From Bradyrhizobiaceae bacterium (lineage in GTDB: Bacteria; Pseudomonadota; Alphaproteobacteria; Rhizobiales; Xanthobacteraceae): a stretch of 7,247 nucleotides of DNA. The stretch's first letter is position 1; each line of letters opens with the position of its first letter. A program made the position numbers and the translations under genes. The notes under the pieces are model-generated. The model did no database searches, was not told the DNA's origin, and was given only the letters and a program-made list of their open reading frames with translations. This document shows, piece by piece, positions 1 to 5,893 of this stretch. The stretch is taken from the NCBI GenBank assembly GCA_016793685.1, contig JAEULX010000122.1, positions 1 through 7,247 of the forward strand. The letters run 5' to 3'.

Positions 1-59
1 AATCCGGCTTCGCTCTATTTCTCTTTGTCTTGCCGCTTTTTCTGACGGCGAACCGGATT
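1..59. repeat. Imperfect inverted repeat at window edge
   Basis: The left arm AATCCGGCTTCGC (1-13) is complementary to GCGAACCGGATT (48-59) apart from one bulged C. The arms enclose about 34 nt, which includes a smaller GCCG/CGGC pair (32-35 and 46-49). It lies just downstream of the stop codon of the repeat-protein gene ending at 89 on the minus strand. It could therefore form a 3'-end hairpin for that transcript, but no clear U-run follows, so it is not called a terminator. The window starts inside it, so the left arm may extend further. Confidence 0.35.
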
Positions 60-88
60 CCACTTCGCCTGAAAATGCTCTTGCTCGC

Positions 89-484
89 TCACTGGCCGCG
101 GGTGACGGTGCCGCTGTAAGTCCCGGTATTGCCGCGCGGCCCGGTGACCGTTCCGCCGTAGGCGCATTGGCCACCCGCACAGGAACTCGAGCCCTGGTGC
201 GTCCAGGTATTGCCGGCAGGCCCGGTGTAGCTGCCCTGCGAATTGCAGTTGCCGCCGGAGCAAGTGCGCGTGCCCTCCCAACTGCGGGTGCGTCCCTGCG
301 GTCCCGTCACGGTTTTCGAGGCGGTGCACGTGCCGCCGGAACAGTTGCGCTGCGCCGACCACGTCGTCACGCCGCCGCGCGGGCCGACAAACGTTCCGCT
401 GCGCATGCGGGCCTCAGCGGCGCCGGTGAACGCGGTCAACGCGATCATGCCCGTGGCGGCAGCGATAAGAATGGACTTGTTCAT
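89..484 (-). CDS. Small secreted protein with 27-residue CxGGxC repeats
   Basis: A 131-residue protein of unknown function. Residues 1-25 form a signal peptide: Lys at position 3, a hydrophobic core, then an Ala-rich end reading AAEA before Arg26, so export from the cytoplasm is expected. The mature part is an exact tandem repeat of period 27: residues 32-58, 59-85, 86-112 and a partial copy 113-131. Each unit begins (V/Y/F)(T/V)GPxGxxT, and the three full units carry CxGGxC. Cysteines fall at 48/53, 75/80 and 102/107, always 27 apart. Aromatic residues recur at 42, 69 and 123. The composition (Gly, Ser, Thr, one Cys pair per unit) suggests a small disulfide-stapled beta-repeat or surface protein; this is inference. 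The ATG start is supported by GGAGAG at 490-495. The gene is divergent from the two-component genes and shares their upstream region, which holds an OmpR-like box. I do not recognise a named family. Confidence 0.85.
   Translation of the reverse strand: MNKSILIAAATGMIALTAFTGAAEARMRSGTFVGPRGGVTTWSAQRNCSGGTCTASKTVTGPQGRTRSWEGTRTCSGGNCNSQGSYTGPAGNTWTHQGSSSCAGGQCAYGGTVTGPRGNTGTYSGTVTRGQ
92..391 (-). repeat. 81-nt in-frame tandem repeat within the secreted-protein gene
   Basis: Three full 81-nt units (311-391, 230-310, 149-229) and a 57-nt partial unit (92-148) encode the 27-residue protein repeats. Spacing of the Cys codons and the Gly-Pro-x-Gly codons is exact, while other positions have diverged. 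This indicates old duplication under selection for the motif rather than recent slippage. Confidence 0.8.
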
Positions 485-666
485 GGTAGCTCTCCGTCGA
501 TGAAGAGGGCCATGCCCCCCATGCGAGCGCGATCATGCCGCGCGCGGTTCACGCCGGTTTGCCGCGGCGGTAACGGTGCGGGACAAAGTTGGACAGCGTG
601 TAACGATCTGTAACGGGGCTGCCGGCCAGCTTGTCGGCCGTGCTTGTTCCCGTTTACCAATGCGCC
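485..666. promoter_or_regulatory. Divergent intergenic control region
   Basis: These 182 nt separate the minus-strand secreted-protein gene from the plus-strand regulator gene and must hold both promoters. Visible elements are the Shine-Dalgarno sequence for the minus gene (490-495) and a TGTAAC tandem box at 599-614, listed separately. A degenerate third copy of the box, GTAACG, lies at 570-575. A short hairpin-capable CGGCC/GGCCG pair (623-627 and 636-640) sits in the regulator's leader. I could not assign convincing -35/-10 hexamers for either direction. Confidence 0.6.
599..614 (-). promoter_or_regulatory. OmpR-type tandem operator, GTTACA-N4-GTTACA
   Basis: On the plus strand TGTAAC occurs at 599-604 and again at 609-614, exactly 10 bp apart. 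On the minus strand this reads GTTACA-GATC-GTTACA. As I recall the E. coli OmpR literature, OmpR binds tandem 10-bp half-sites of the form GTTACA-N4, so both sequence and geometry match. A third, one-mismatch copy (GTTACC on the minus strand) is at 570-575, about three helical turns from the central copy. The box lies 52 nt before the ATG of an OmpR-like regulator and 115 nt before the divergent secreted-protein gene. Autoregulation and control of the neighbour are the natural inference; binding is not shown. Confidence 0.55.
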
Positions 667-1392
667 ATGGAGCCGAGCGCCGACGCCCTGATTGCCGTCG
701 TCGAAGACGATGACGAGATTCGCCGCCTCGTCGTGGGTCTGCTGTCGCGCGAAGGCTACCGGGTCGAGGAGGCGCAGAGCGGCGCGGACCTCGACGCCAT
801 TCTCGCACGAAGCGTCCCCGAACTCGTGATCCTCGACCTGATGCTGCCGGGAGAGGACGGCCTGTCGATCTGCCGGCGCTTGCGCGGCCACGGCGGCGCC
901 GTGCCGATCCTGATGCTGACGGCGAAAAGCGATGCGATCGACCGGGTGGTCGGCCTCGAAATGGGGGCCGACGATTATCTGACCAAGCCGTTCAACCCGC
1001 GCGAACTCGTTGCCCGCGTCCGTGCGATTCTGCGGCGCGCGCGCGGCATGGGCGAAGCCGCTTCGAGCCGCCGCTATGCATTCGAAGGGCTCGTCATCGA
1101 CCTCGACGCCCGGAGCCTCGCCAACCGCGAGGGCGAGCCGGTCGCCCTGACGAGTGCGGAATTCGATCTGCTTGCCTGTTTCGTGCAAAGGCCGCGGCGC
1201 GTGCTCACGCGCGAGCAACTGCTCGACTGGACGCGCGGCCGCGACGCCAGCCCGTTCGACCGCACGATCGACATGACCATCTCGCGGCTGCGCAAGAAGA
1301 TCGAAGCGGTGGCGCCAGGCCTCGCGCTCATCACCACGGTGCGCAACAACGGCTATCTGTTCGTCGCCACCGTCAAGCAGCTTGCGCCATGA
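667..1392 (+). CDS. OmpR-family response regulator
   Basis: A 241-codon open frame giving a DNA-binding response regulator, the output half of a two-component system. Numbered from the ATG at 667, the receiver domain spans about 8-122: acidic pair Asp14/Asp15, phosphoacceptor Asp57 in ILDLMLP, Thr85 in MLTAK and Lys107 in LTKPF. The C-terminal winged helix (about 135-235) holds LTSAEFDLL and the recognition helix around DRTIDMTISRLRKK (196-209). Segments such as VGLEMGADDY, KPFNPREL and the (T/A)RGR...(D/E)R(T/S)ID stretch closely resemble OmpR itself rather than PhoB or KdpE types. A TTG codon 36 nt upstream (631) would add 12 residues of no receiver character; the ATG is preferred, although no strong Shine-Dalgarno sequence precedes it. 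The stop overlaps the kinase start (ATGA at 1389-1392), so the two are translationally coupled. An OmpR-like box upstream suggests autoregulation. Confidence 0.93.
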   Translation: MEPSADALIAVVEDDDEIRRLVVGLLSREGYRVEEAQSGADLDAILARSVPELVILDLMLPGEDGLSICRRLRGHGGAVPILMLTAKSDAIDRVVGLEMGADDYLTKPFNPRELVARVRAILRRARGMGEAASSRRYAFEGLVIDLDARSLANREGEPVALTSAEFDLLACFVQRPRRVLTREQLLDWTRGRDASPFDRTIDMTISRLRKKIEAVAPGLALITTVRNNGYLFVATVKQLAP

Positions 1393-2762
1393 TCCGTCTC
1401 GGTTTCGGCGCCCGGCTGTTCATCATCTTCGCGACGAGCCTGGTCGCGCTGCAATTGCTCGCGGTCGCCGTCTACCTGCTTCAGCGCAGCCGCGCGACCG
1501 AAGGCGGATTGCGGCTTCCGCTGCCGGACCAGGCGGCGGCGCTGGTCGAACTCATCGAAAGTCTGCCCAAGGATCAGTGGCCCAAGGTCCTGCGCGCCGC
1601 CAACAGCGCCGATCTCAGCGTGCGCATCGCCGACGAGCGGCCGTCGTCGCGCGATCCGGCCTGGTACGAAGCGCCGCTCGTGGACTTCATCCTGCGCCGC
1701 TATCTCGGCGCGCTGGGCGACCGCGCGGTGCGGGTCCGCGTCGAACCCTCCAGCGAATTTCTCCAGGGCCCGCTCAAGGCGCTCGCCTGGGTGTCGCCGG
1801 GCTCGGTGGAAATCGAGGTCGGCCTGAAGGACGGCGAGACGCTGATCGTTTCCGCGGGGGGCGTGCTCAGCCTTTCGGTGCTCGGCCTGCCGCCGGGCTT
1901 CTGGGCGGGAATTCTCGGGCTCGGCATTGCCGTCGTCGCGCTCTACCTCCTGCGCCGGGAGGCGCGGCCGATCCAGAAACTCGCCGAGTCGGTCGATGCC
2001 GTGCCGCTCGGCGCGGAAGCGCCGGTCATTCCCGACTCGCCGCGCAGCGCCCCGGAAATCCGCGCGCTGACCGGCGCGTTCAACCGCCTCACCGGGCGCA
2101 TCGCCGACCTGCTGCGCGCGCGCATGGCGCTTGTGGGCGGCATCTCCCATGACCTTCGCACCTATGTGACGCGGCTGCGGCTGCGCGCCGACCTCATCCC
2201 GGACGCTTCGGAGCGCACAAAGGCGGTCGAGGATCTCGACGAGATGAGCCGTCTGCTCGACGACTCGTTGCTCGCATTCCGGACCGGAACGCCCGTCCAT
2301 CATGAGGAGCTTGTCGAAGTTGCCGCGCTGCTTACGCGCGAGGCCGAGGATCGCCGCCGCGCCGACAAGATGGTGACGATCGATCTCTCGCAGGCGGCGC
2401 GGACGGCGGAGCTGCTGGGCGATGCGATTGCGCTGCGCCGGCTGTTTGCGAACCTCATCGACAATGCGATCGCCTATGGCCACGAGGCGCGGATCACGGC
2501 CGACGTTCGCGGGGACATGCTCGTCGTCACCATCGACGACAGCGGACCGGGCATCCGCGAGGAGGATCGCGCGGCGATGATGGAGCCGTTCGTGCGCAAG
2601 GAGGCCTCGCGCAACCGCCGCACCGGCGGCGCCGGGCTCGGGCTCGCGGTCGCCCGCGCCGTTGCCGAATCGCATGGCGGGCGGCTGACGCTCGCCGATG
2701 CGCCGCGCGGCGGTCTCCGCGCGGTGGTCGACCTGCCCATTTTCAAGGTCGACCGGTCATAG
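1389..2762 (+). CDS. EnvZ-like sensor histidine kinase
   Basis: A 457-residue inner-membrane kinase, cognate partner of the preceding regulator. Transmembrane helices lie at about 11-31 and 168-188. They flank a periplasmic loop of roughly 135 residues with no domain I recognise. A HAMP-like linker follows (about 189-243, with the P-x-x-x-L-A-E start). The H box is SHDLRTYVTRLRLRAD with His254; the ATPase domain has the N box NLIDNA (355-360), the G1 box DDSGPG (383-388) and the G2 box GGAGLGLA (413-420). The H box resembles EnvZ, except that the near-universal Pro five residues after the His (HDLRTP) is Tyr259. All catalytic residues are present, so the enzyme should be active. The start is set by the ATGA overlap with the regulator. 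The sensed signal cannot be read from the sequence. The next gene is convergent, with only 32 nt between stop codons and no obvious terminator hairpin. Confidence 0.93.
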   Translation: MIRLGFGARLFIIFATSLVALQLLAVAVYLLQRSRATEGGLRLPLPDQAAALVELIESLPKDQWPKVLRAANSADLSVRIADERPSSRDPAWYEAPLVDFILRRYLGALGDRAVRVRVEPSSEFLQGPLKALAWVSPGSVEIEVGLKDGETLIVSAGGVLSLSVLGLPPGFWAGILGLGIAVVALYLLRREARPIQKLAESVDAVPLGAEAPVIPDSPRSAPEIRALTGAFNRLTGRIADLLRARMALVGGISHDLRTYVTRLRLRADLIPDASERTKAVEDLDEMSRLLDDSLLAFRTGTPVHHEELVEVAALLTREAEDRRRADKMVTIDLSQAARTAELLGDAIALRRLFANLIDNAIAYGHEARITADVRGDMLVVTIDDSGPGIREEDRAAMMEPFVRKEASRNRRTGGAGLGLAVARAVAESHGGRLTLADAPRGGLRAVVDLPIFKVDRS

Positions 2763-2794
2763 GCCGCGATGCGTGAGCGTGGCGCAGAGTTTCC

Positions 2795-4249
2795 CTAAAC
2801 CCCGAAAATCGCCGGCCACCAGACGACGCCCGTCGCGAGGATGCCGGCAAAGCCGGGCAGCGACGGCAGCCACCGCTTCGCCTGCGGCACGTCCTGGCTC
2901 GCCAAGATCCGCCAGCCGAGCCAGATGCTCCAGACGACGCCGATGAGGAAGAAAGTCGCCTTCACGGCGCTGACCCCGGCATGGCCGAACATCGTCCACT
3001 TGATCGGCTCGAACAGCTCCGCGCCGAGGCTGATGACGAGCGACATCAGCGCGACCGGCGCATACTGGTAGCCGAGCTCGGTGAAGCAGCTCTTGAAGTC
3101 GCGCTTGGCGCCGGCGCGGCGCGCGAGCCAGCTTGCCACCACGTTCAGCGCAGCAATGCCTGCCGTCATCACGATCATGCAGCCCAGCATGAAGCCGACG
3201 ATCATGACGAAGTCGAGCCACATGAACGACTCGCCGCGCTCGGGATGCACGCTCATCAGCCAGCCCGGGCCGACCTCGGTCATCCAGGTCCAGCCGCGCT
3301 CGAGCGACCACACGCCGACATTCTGCCGCCACGTCTGATAGATCGGCAGCACCAGCCACAGGAACGCGCCGAGCGCGACGCCGGTGTCGAGGAACAGGAA
3401 CCAGGCCTCGGAGTGGCTGGCGTGATGGTTGCCGATCTGCTCGATCTCGGCGCCCGGCCGCCGCAGCGTCATTTCGATGCCGCCCTTGGCGCCCGGGTTC
3501 ACGCAGCGGAAGCAGGTGAGGCAGTGGCGCGATTCGGTCTTGCGCGGCAGGTCGATCATGGTCGGGCAGATGCCCCTCTCGGTGCGCGCGTCGCCGCCCG
3601 GCAGCCGCACCCGCGGTTCGAACTGCACCGCGCCAAGCCGTGAATAGAGGCCGAGCACCCGGCCGATGGGGCACATGTGCCGGCACCACGCGCGCTTGCG
3701 GCGACCGAACAGGAAGCCGATCACGATCGCCCCGAGCATGGTGGTGCCGAAAATTTCCGCTGCGGCTTCCGGATGATCGCGCACGCCGACGGTCTGGCCG
3801 AGCACCGTGATCAGGATGAAGCTGATCAGCGGCGTCCCTTCCCAGGCAAGCCAGCGCGGGATCGGCCGTTGCAGCCCGACCTTGTTGACCCATTCGGAGG
3901 CGGCGCCCATCGGACACAACAGGCCGCACCACGAGCGGCCGGTGAAGATCACCGACAGGAACACGACCGGGAACCAGATGCCCCACAGCGCGAAATTCGC
4001 CGCCACCCGCAGGTTGTTCAGCGGGGTCGCGTCGCCGGGCGGATCGGGCAGCAGCAGCGGTCCGCCGATGACCACGATGAACAGCAAAAACATGAAGGCG
4101 TGCAGAAAGATCAGCCGATGCCGGTAGCGCACGAAGAAGGCCGCGATCTGCGCCGAGAGCCACGGCAGCCATGCCTCGCTGGCGCCCGGCGCAGCCGTGC
4201 ACTCTGACTGAAGGGAAGCACACGGCGACAGGGCAAGGCGGGACGACAC
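2795..4249 (-). CDS. Membrane polyferredoxin, NapH/NosR/FtrD-like 4Fe-4S protein
   Basis: A 484-residue integral membrane Fe-S protein, probably moving electrons between the inner membrane and a periplasmic acceptor. It has about nine hydrophobic segments (near 45-66, 85-104, 138-155, 168-183, 283-303, 345-370, 395-412, 428-448, 465-482). Two paired motifs, CGLLCPMG (Cys108/112) and CRHMCPIG (Cys189/193), are typical of NapH, CcoG, NosR and the FtrD component of Ftr iron-uptake systems. A cytosolic-type cluster site follows: CLTCFRC (Cys243/246/249). The usual fourth Cys after it (CxxxCP) is absent (VNPG instead), and Cys228 in GICPT may supply the ligand. Size and two-part layout fit FtrD best by memory, but FtrA, FtrB and FtrC are not in the window, so no symbol is given. 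The GTG start has a strong AGGAG six nt upstream. It is divergent from the DUF4399 gene. A role in metal reduction is inference. Confidence 0.85.
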   Translation of the reverse strand: MSSRLALSPCASLQSECTAAPGASEAWLPWLSAQIAAFFVRYRHRLIFLHAFMFLLFIVVIGGPLLLPDPPGDATPLNNLRVAANFALWGIWFPVVFLSVIFTGRSWCGLLCPMGAASEWVNKVGLQRPIPRWLAWEGTPLISFILITVLGQTVGVRDHPEAAAEIFGTTMLGAIVIGFLFGRRKRAWCRHMCPIGRVLGLYSRLGAVQFEPRVRLPGGDARTERGICPTMIDLPRKTESRHCLTCFRCVNPGAKGGIEMTLRRPGAEIEQIGNHHASHSEAWFLFLDTGVALGAFLWLVLPIYQTWRQNVGVWSLERGWTWMTEVGPGWLMSVHPERGESFMWLDFVMIVGFMLGCMIVMTAGIAALNVVASWLARRAGAKRDFKSCFTELGYQYAPVALMSLVISLGAELFEPIKWTMFGHAGVSAVKATFFLIGVVWSIWLGWRILASQDVPQAKRWLPSLPGFAGILATGVVWWPAIFGV

Positions 4250-4255
4250 GGCAGT

Positions 4256-4260
4256 CTCCT
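4256..4260 (-). promoter_or_regulatory. Ribosome binding site fixing a GTG start
   Basis: On the minus strand AGGAG is followed by six nt and then GTG at 4249-4247. This supports the non-ATG start of the polyferredoxin gene and its short polar N-terminus containing Cys10 and Cys17. Confidence 0.75.
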
Positions 4261-4781
4261 AGGCAATTGCTTTTGCGACGGATTTGCATCTTGAGATTAC
4301 TACCAGCGGGCTACTAACGCGAGATCGGTGAATTGCGGATGTCCGCCCCCGTCGCGATGCCGGTTCGACCCGGCCGCCTGCCGGGGCCGCCTGCAAAGGC
4401 ATCTATCCGATGAACCCGGGCACTCTCCGGAAGAACTGAAGAACGCCTGCTGCGGCACAACCCACGTTACCGAGGGAGGGCGTTGCGATCCGGGCCGGAC
4501 CCAATACGCACCGTCAACAACCAAGCGACGAGGCTTCGCCGCGCCTCGCGCATGTCATCTCGGCGTCGCTCGGAGCCGGTGCGGAATCGCGTCGCCGCTT
4601 GCGGCGCTGGGGACGCATTGAAGCGCCGGCGTCGCGTTTTCCGCGGGGAACCGCTGCGACGCTTCGTTGCACGCAGTCAACTTGCAATGCGCCGGCAAAA
4701 CCGGTCAGCTTTCTCATTGGGACGGCACTGCCTTCGAAGGGCGACACGCATGCCGGACCTCCTGCAGATTACAGGCGAGGT

Positions 4782-4785
4782 GGAG
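4782..4785 (+). promoter_or_regulatory. Ribosome binding site selecting the 4792 start
   Basis: GGAG lies six nt before ATG 4792. The reading frame is open upstream as far as 4483 and includes an in-frame ATG at 4750, but only 4792 combines this site with an immediately following signal peptide. Confidence 0.7.
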
Positions 4786-4791
4786 CGGACG

Positions 4792-5862
4792 ATGAAAAGC
4801 ATCACGCCGACGACAGCCTTTAAGCGCGCCAGATGTCTTGCTTGGGCGTTCACGATCGCCGCCGCGATGGCGTCCCTCGGGCCCGCCTCCGCGCAGACGA
4901 AAGGCGGCCCCGCAACCTCGCCGCCGGGAGCCGCGGTGTACTTCATCGGCATCAAGGACGGCGACACGCTGTCCGCGACGCCGACCATTCACTTCGGCCT
5001 GCGCAAGATGAGCGTTGCGCCCGCAGGAATCGGCCGGGAGAATGCCGGGCATCACCACCTGATCATCGACGCGCCGCTGCCGCCGCTCGACCAGCCGATA
5101 CCCAACGACTTCAACCATCTGCATTTCGGCGGTGGCCAGTCCGAAGCGCAGGTGACCCTCACTCCCGGCAAGCATACGCTGCAGCTTATCCTTGGCGACA
5201 AGGACCACATCCCGCACACGCCGCCGGTCTACTCGGAGCGCATCACCGTGAACGTGGTCGATCCGGCGCAAAGCGGCGCGAGCGCCGCCAAGCGGCAACC
5301 CGCGCCGGGCGGCGCAGAGGTCTATTTCGAGAATGTGCGCGACGGACAATATATTCCGGCCCACATGATCATCCGCTTCGGGCTGTTGAACATGGGCGTG
5401 GCGCCCGCCGGCATAAACAAGCCCAATACCGGCCACCACCATGTGATCATCGACGCGCCGACGCCGTCGTCCGACGGGCCTATTCCGAACGATTTCAATC
5501 ATCTGCACTTCGGCGCCGGCCAGACCCAGGGCGAGGTGACGCTGACGCCGGGACCGCACACGCTGCAACTGGTCCTGGGCGATGCGGATCACGTCCCGCA
5601 TGACCCGCCCGTCATGTCCAAGCAGATCACGGTCAATGTTGCCGAGCCGGATCAGCGCCCCGCGGTGCGCCGGGGCACGAACGGCCCCTCCGTCGCGGCA
5701 GTGCAGGCGCTGCTTGGCATTACCGCCGACGGAGCGTTCGGACCGGAGACCGAGCAGGCGGTCACCGAGTTTCAGCGCGGAGCCAACCTGCCCACCGACG
5801 CCATCGTCGGACCGTCGACATGGAAGGCGCTTGACGACATGAACAACGCCAAGTCGCGCTAG
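4792..5862 (+). CDS. Exported double-DUF4399 protein with peptidoglycan-binding domain
   Basis: A 356-residue periplasmic protein. Residues 1-34 are a signal peptide (Lys/Arg-rich start, hydrophobic core, ASA before Gln35). Two copies of the DUF4399 domain follow, about 47-156 and 173-283. Both contain GHHH(L/V)IIDAP, IPNDFNHLHFG, GxVTLTPGxHTLQL-type segments and LGDxDHxPHxPPV. Every His of these motifs recurs at an offset of exactly 128: 87/88/89 with 215/216/217, 109 with 237, 111 with 239, 128 with 256, 139 with 267, 142 with 270. A typical peptidoglycan-binding domain (about 293-348; VAAVQALLG, DGAFGPETEQAV, FQ, IVGPSTWKAL) ends the protein and should hold it at the cell wall. DUF4399 has no established function that I know of; the repeated His clusters suggest metal binding, which is inference. 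The gene is divergent from a polyferredoxin and appears monocistronic, with a GC palindrome just after the stop. Confidence 0.9.
   Translation: MKSITPTTAFKRARCLAWAFTIAAAMASLGPASAQTKGGPATSPPGAAVYFIGIKDGDTLSATPTIHFGLRKMSVAPAGIGRENAGHHHLIIDAPLPPLDQPIPNDFNHLHFGGGQSEAQVTLTPGKHTLQLILGDKDHIPHTPPVYSERITVNVVDPAQSGASAAKRQPAPGGAEVYFENVRDGQYIPAHMIIRFGLLNMGVAPAGINKPNTGHHHVIIDAPTPSSDGPIPNDFNHLHFGAGQTQGEVTLTPGPHTLQLVLGDADHVPHDPPVMSKQITVNVAEPDQRPAVRRGTNGPSVAAVQALLGITADGAFGPETEQAVTEFQRGANLPTDAIVGPSTWKALDDMNNAKSR
4930..5640 (+). repeat. Internal duplication encoding two DUF4399 domains
   Basis: The segments 4930-5259 and 5308-5640 encode homologous domains offset by 384 nt (128 codons) with almost no indels over the motif-bearing core. 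Protein motifs are kept while many third codon positions differ (for example in the NDFNHLHFG segments), so the duplication is old and both copies are under selection. A short Ala/Pro-rich linker of about 16 residues joins them. Confidence 0.85.
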
Positions 5863-5865
5863 ATC

Positions 5866-5879
5866 CGGCAGCGCTGCCG
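5866..5879. terminator. Perfect GC palindrome between convergent genes, possible bidirectional terminator
   Basis: CGGCAGCGCTGCCG is a perfect 14-bp palindrome that folds as a five-pair stem with a GCGC loop. It begins four nt after the DUF4399 stop and ends 14 nt before the stop of the minus-strand kinase. Position and symmetry suit a shared terminator, but neither side has a solid T-run, so intrinsic termination is uncertain. Confidence 0.45.
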
Positions 5880-5893
5880 TAAGGGCGGCCGTT

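Larger units (their letters stand above)
4250..4791. other. Long divergent intergenic region
   Basis: These 542 nt lie between the divergent polyferredoxin and DUF4399 genes. The polyferredoxin side (4250-4330) is less GC-rich than its surroundings and holds that gene's AGGAG, an 8-bp palindrome GCAATTGC (4263-4270) and two TACTA copies (4299-4303, 4312-4316); its promoter is probably here. The DUF4399 side holds TTGCA-N11-TGCAA (4667-4687) and a Shine-Dalgarno sequence at 4782-4785. A 97-codon frame from a GTG at 4328 to 4621 is Cys-rich in its first half but has no clear ribosome site and drifts into Arg/Ala-rich low-quality sequence; I do not call it a gene. I recognise no riboswitch core, FNR-type TTGAT-N4-ATCAA box or tRNA. 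A GGAAC (4647-4651) and CGTT (4665-4668) pair is present, but its 13-nt spacing is too short for an EcfG-type promoter. Confidence 0.6.

Noticed and set aside
631..666. TTG at 631 as start of the response regulator
   Set aside because: It would add 12 residues not belonging to a receiver domain; ATG 667 places the first beta strand at the usual distance from the N-terminus.
1353..2675. 440-codon minus-strand open frame opposite the histidine kinase
   Set aside because: It lies antisense to a gene with complete kinase motifs; its product is Arg/Ala/Gln/Glu-rich without domains, typical of a shadow frame in GC-rich DNA.
2981..3643. 220-codon plus-strand frame opposite the polyferredoxin
   Set aside because: His/Ala/Arg-rich translation without domain signals; a mirror of the conserved minus-strand gene.
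2757..4289. 510-codon minus-strand frame overlapping the polyferredoxin in another frame
   Set aside because: Same strand but different frame from a gene with conserved Cys motifs and membrane helices; the translation is Arg/Ala-rich with no recognisable domain.
4647..4668. EcfG-type general stress promoter (GGAAC and CGTT) upstream of the DUF4399 gene
   Set aside because: The spacer is 13 nt; alphaproteobacterial EcfG promoters need about 16-17.
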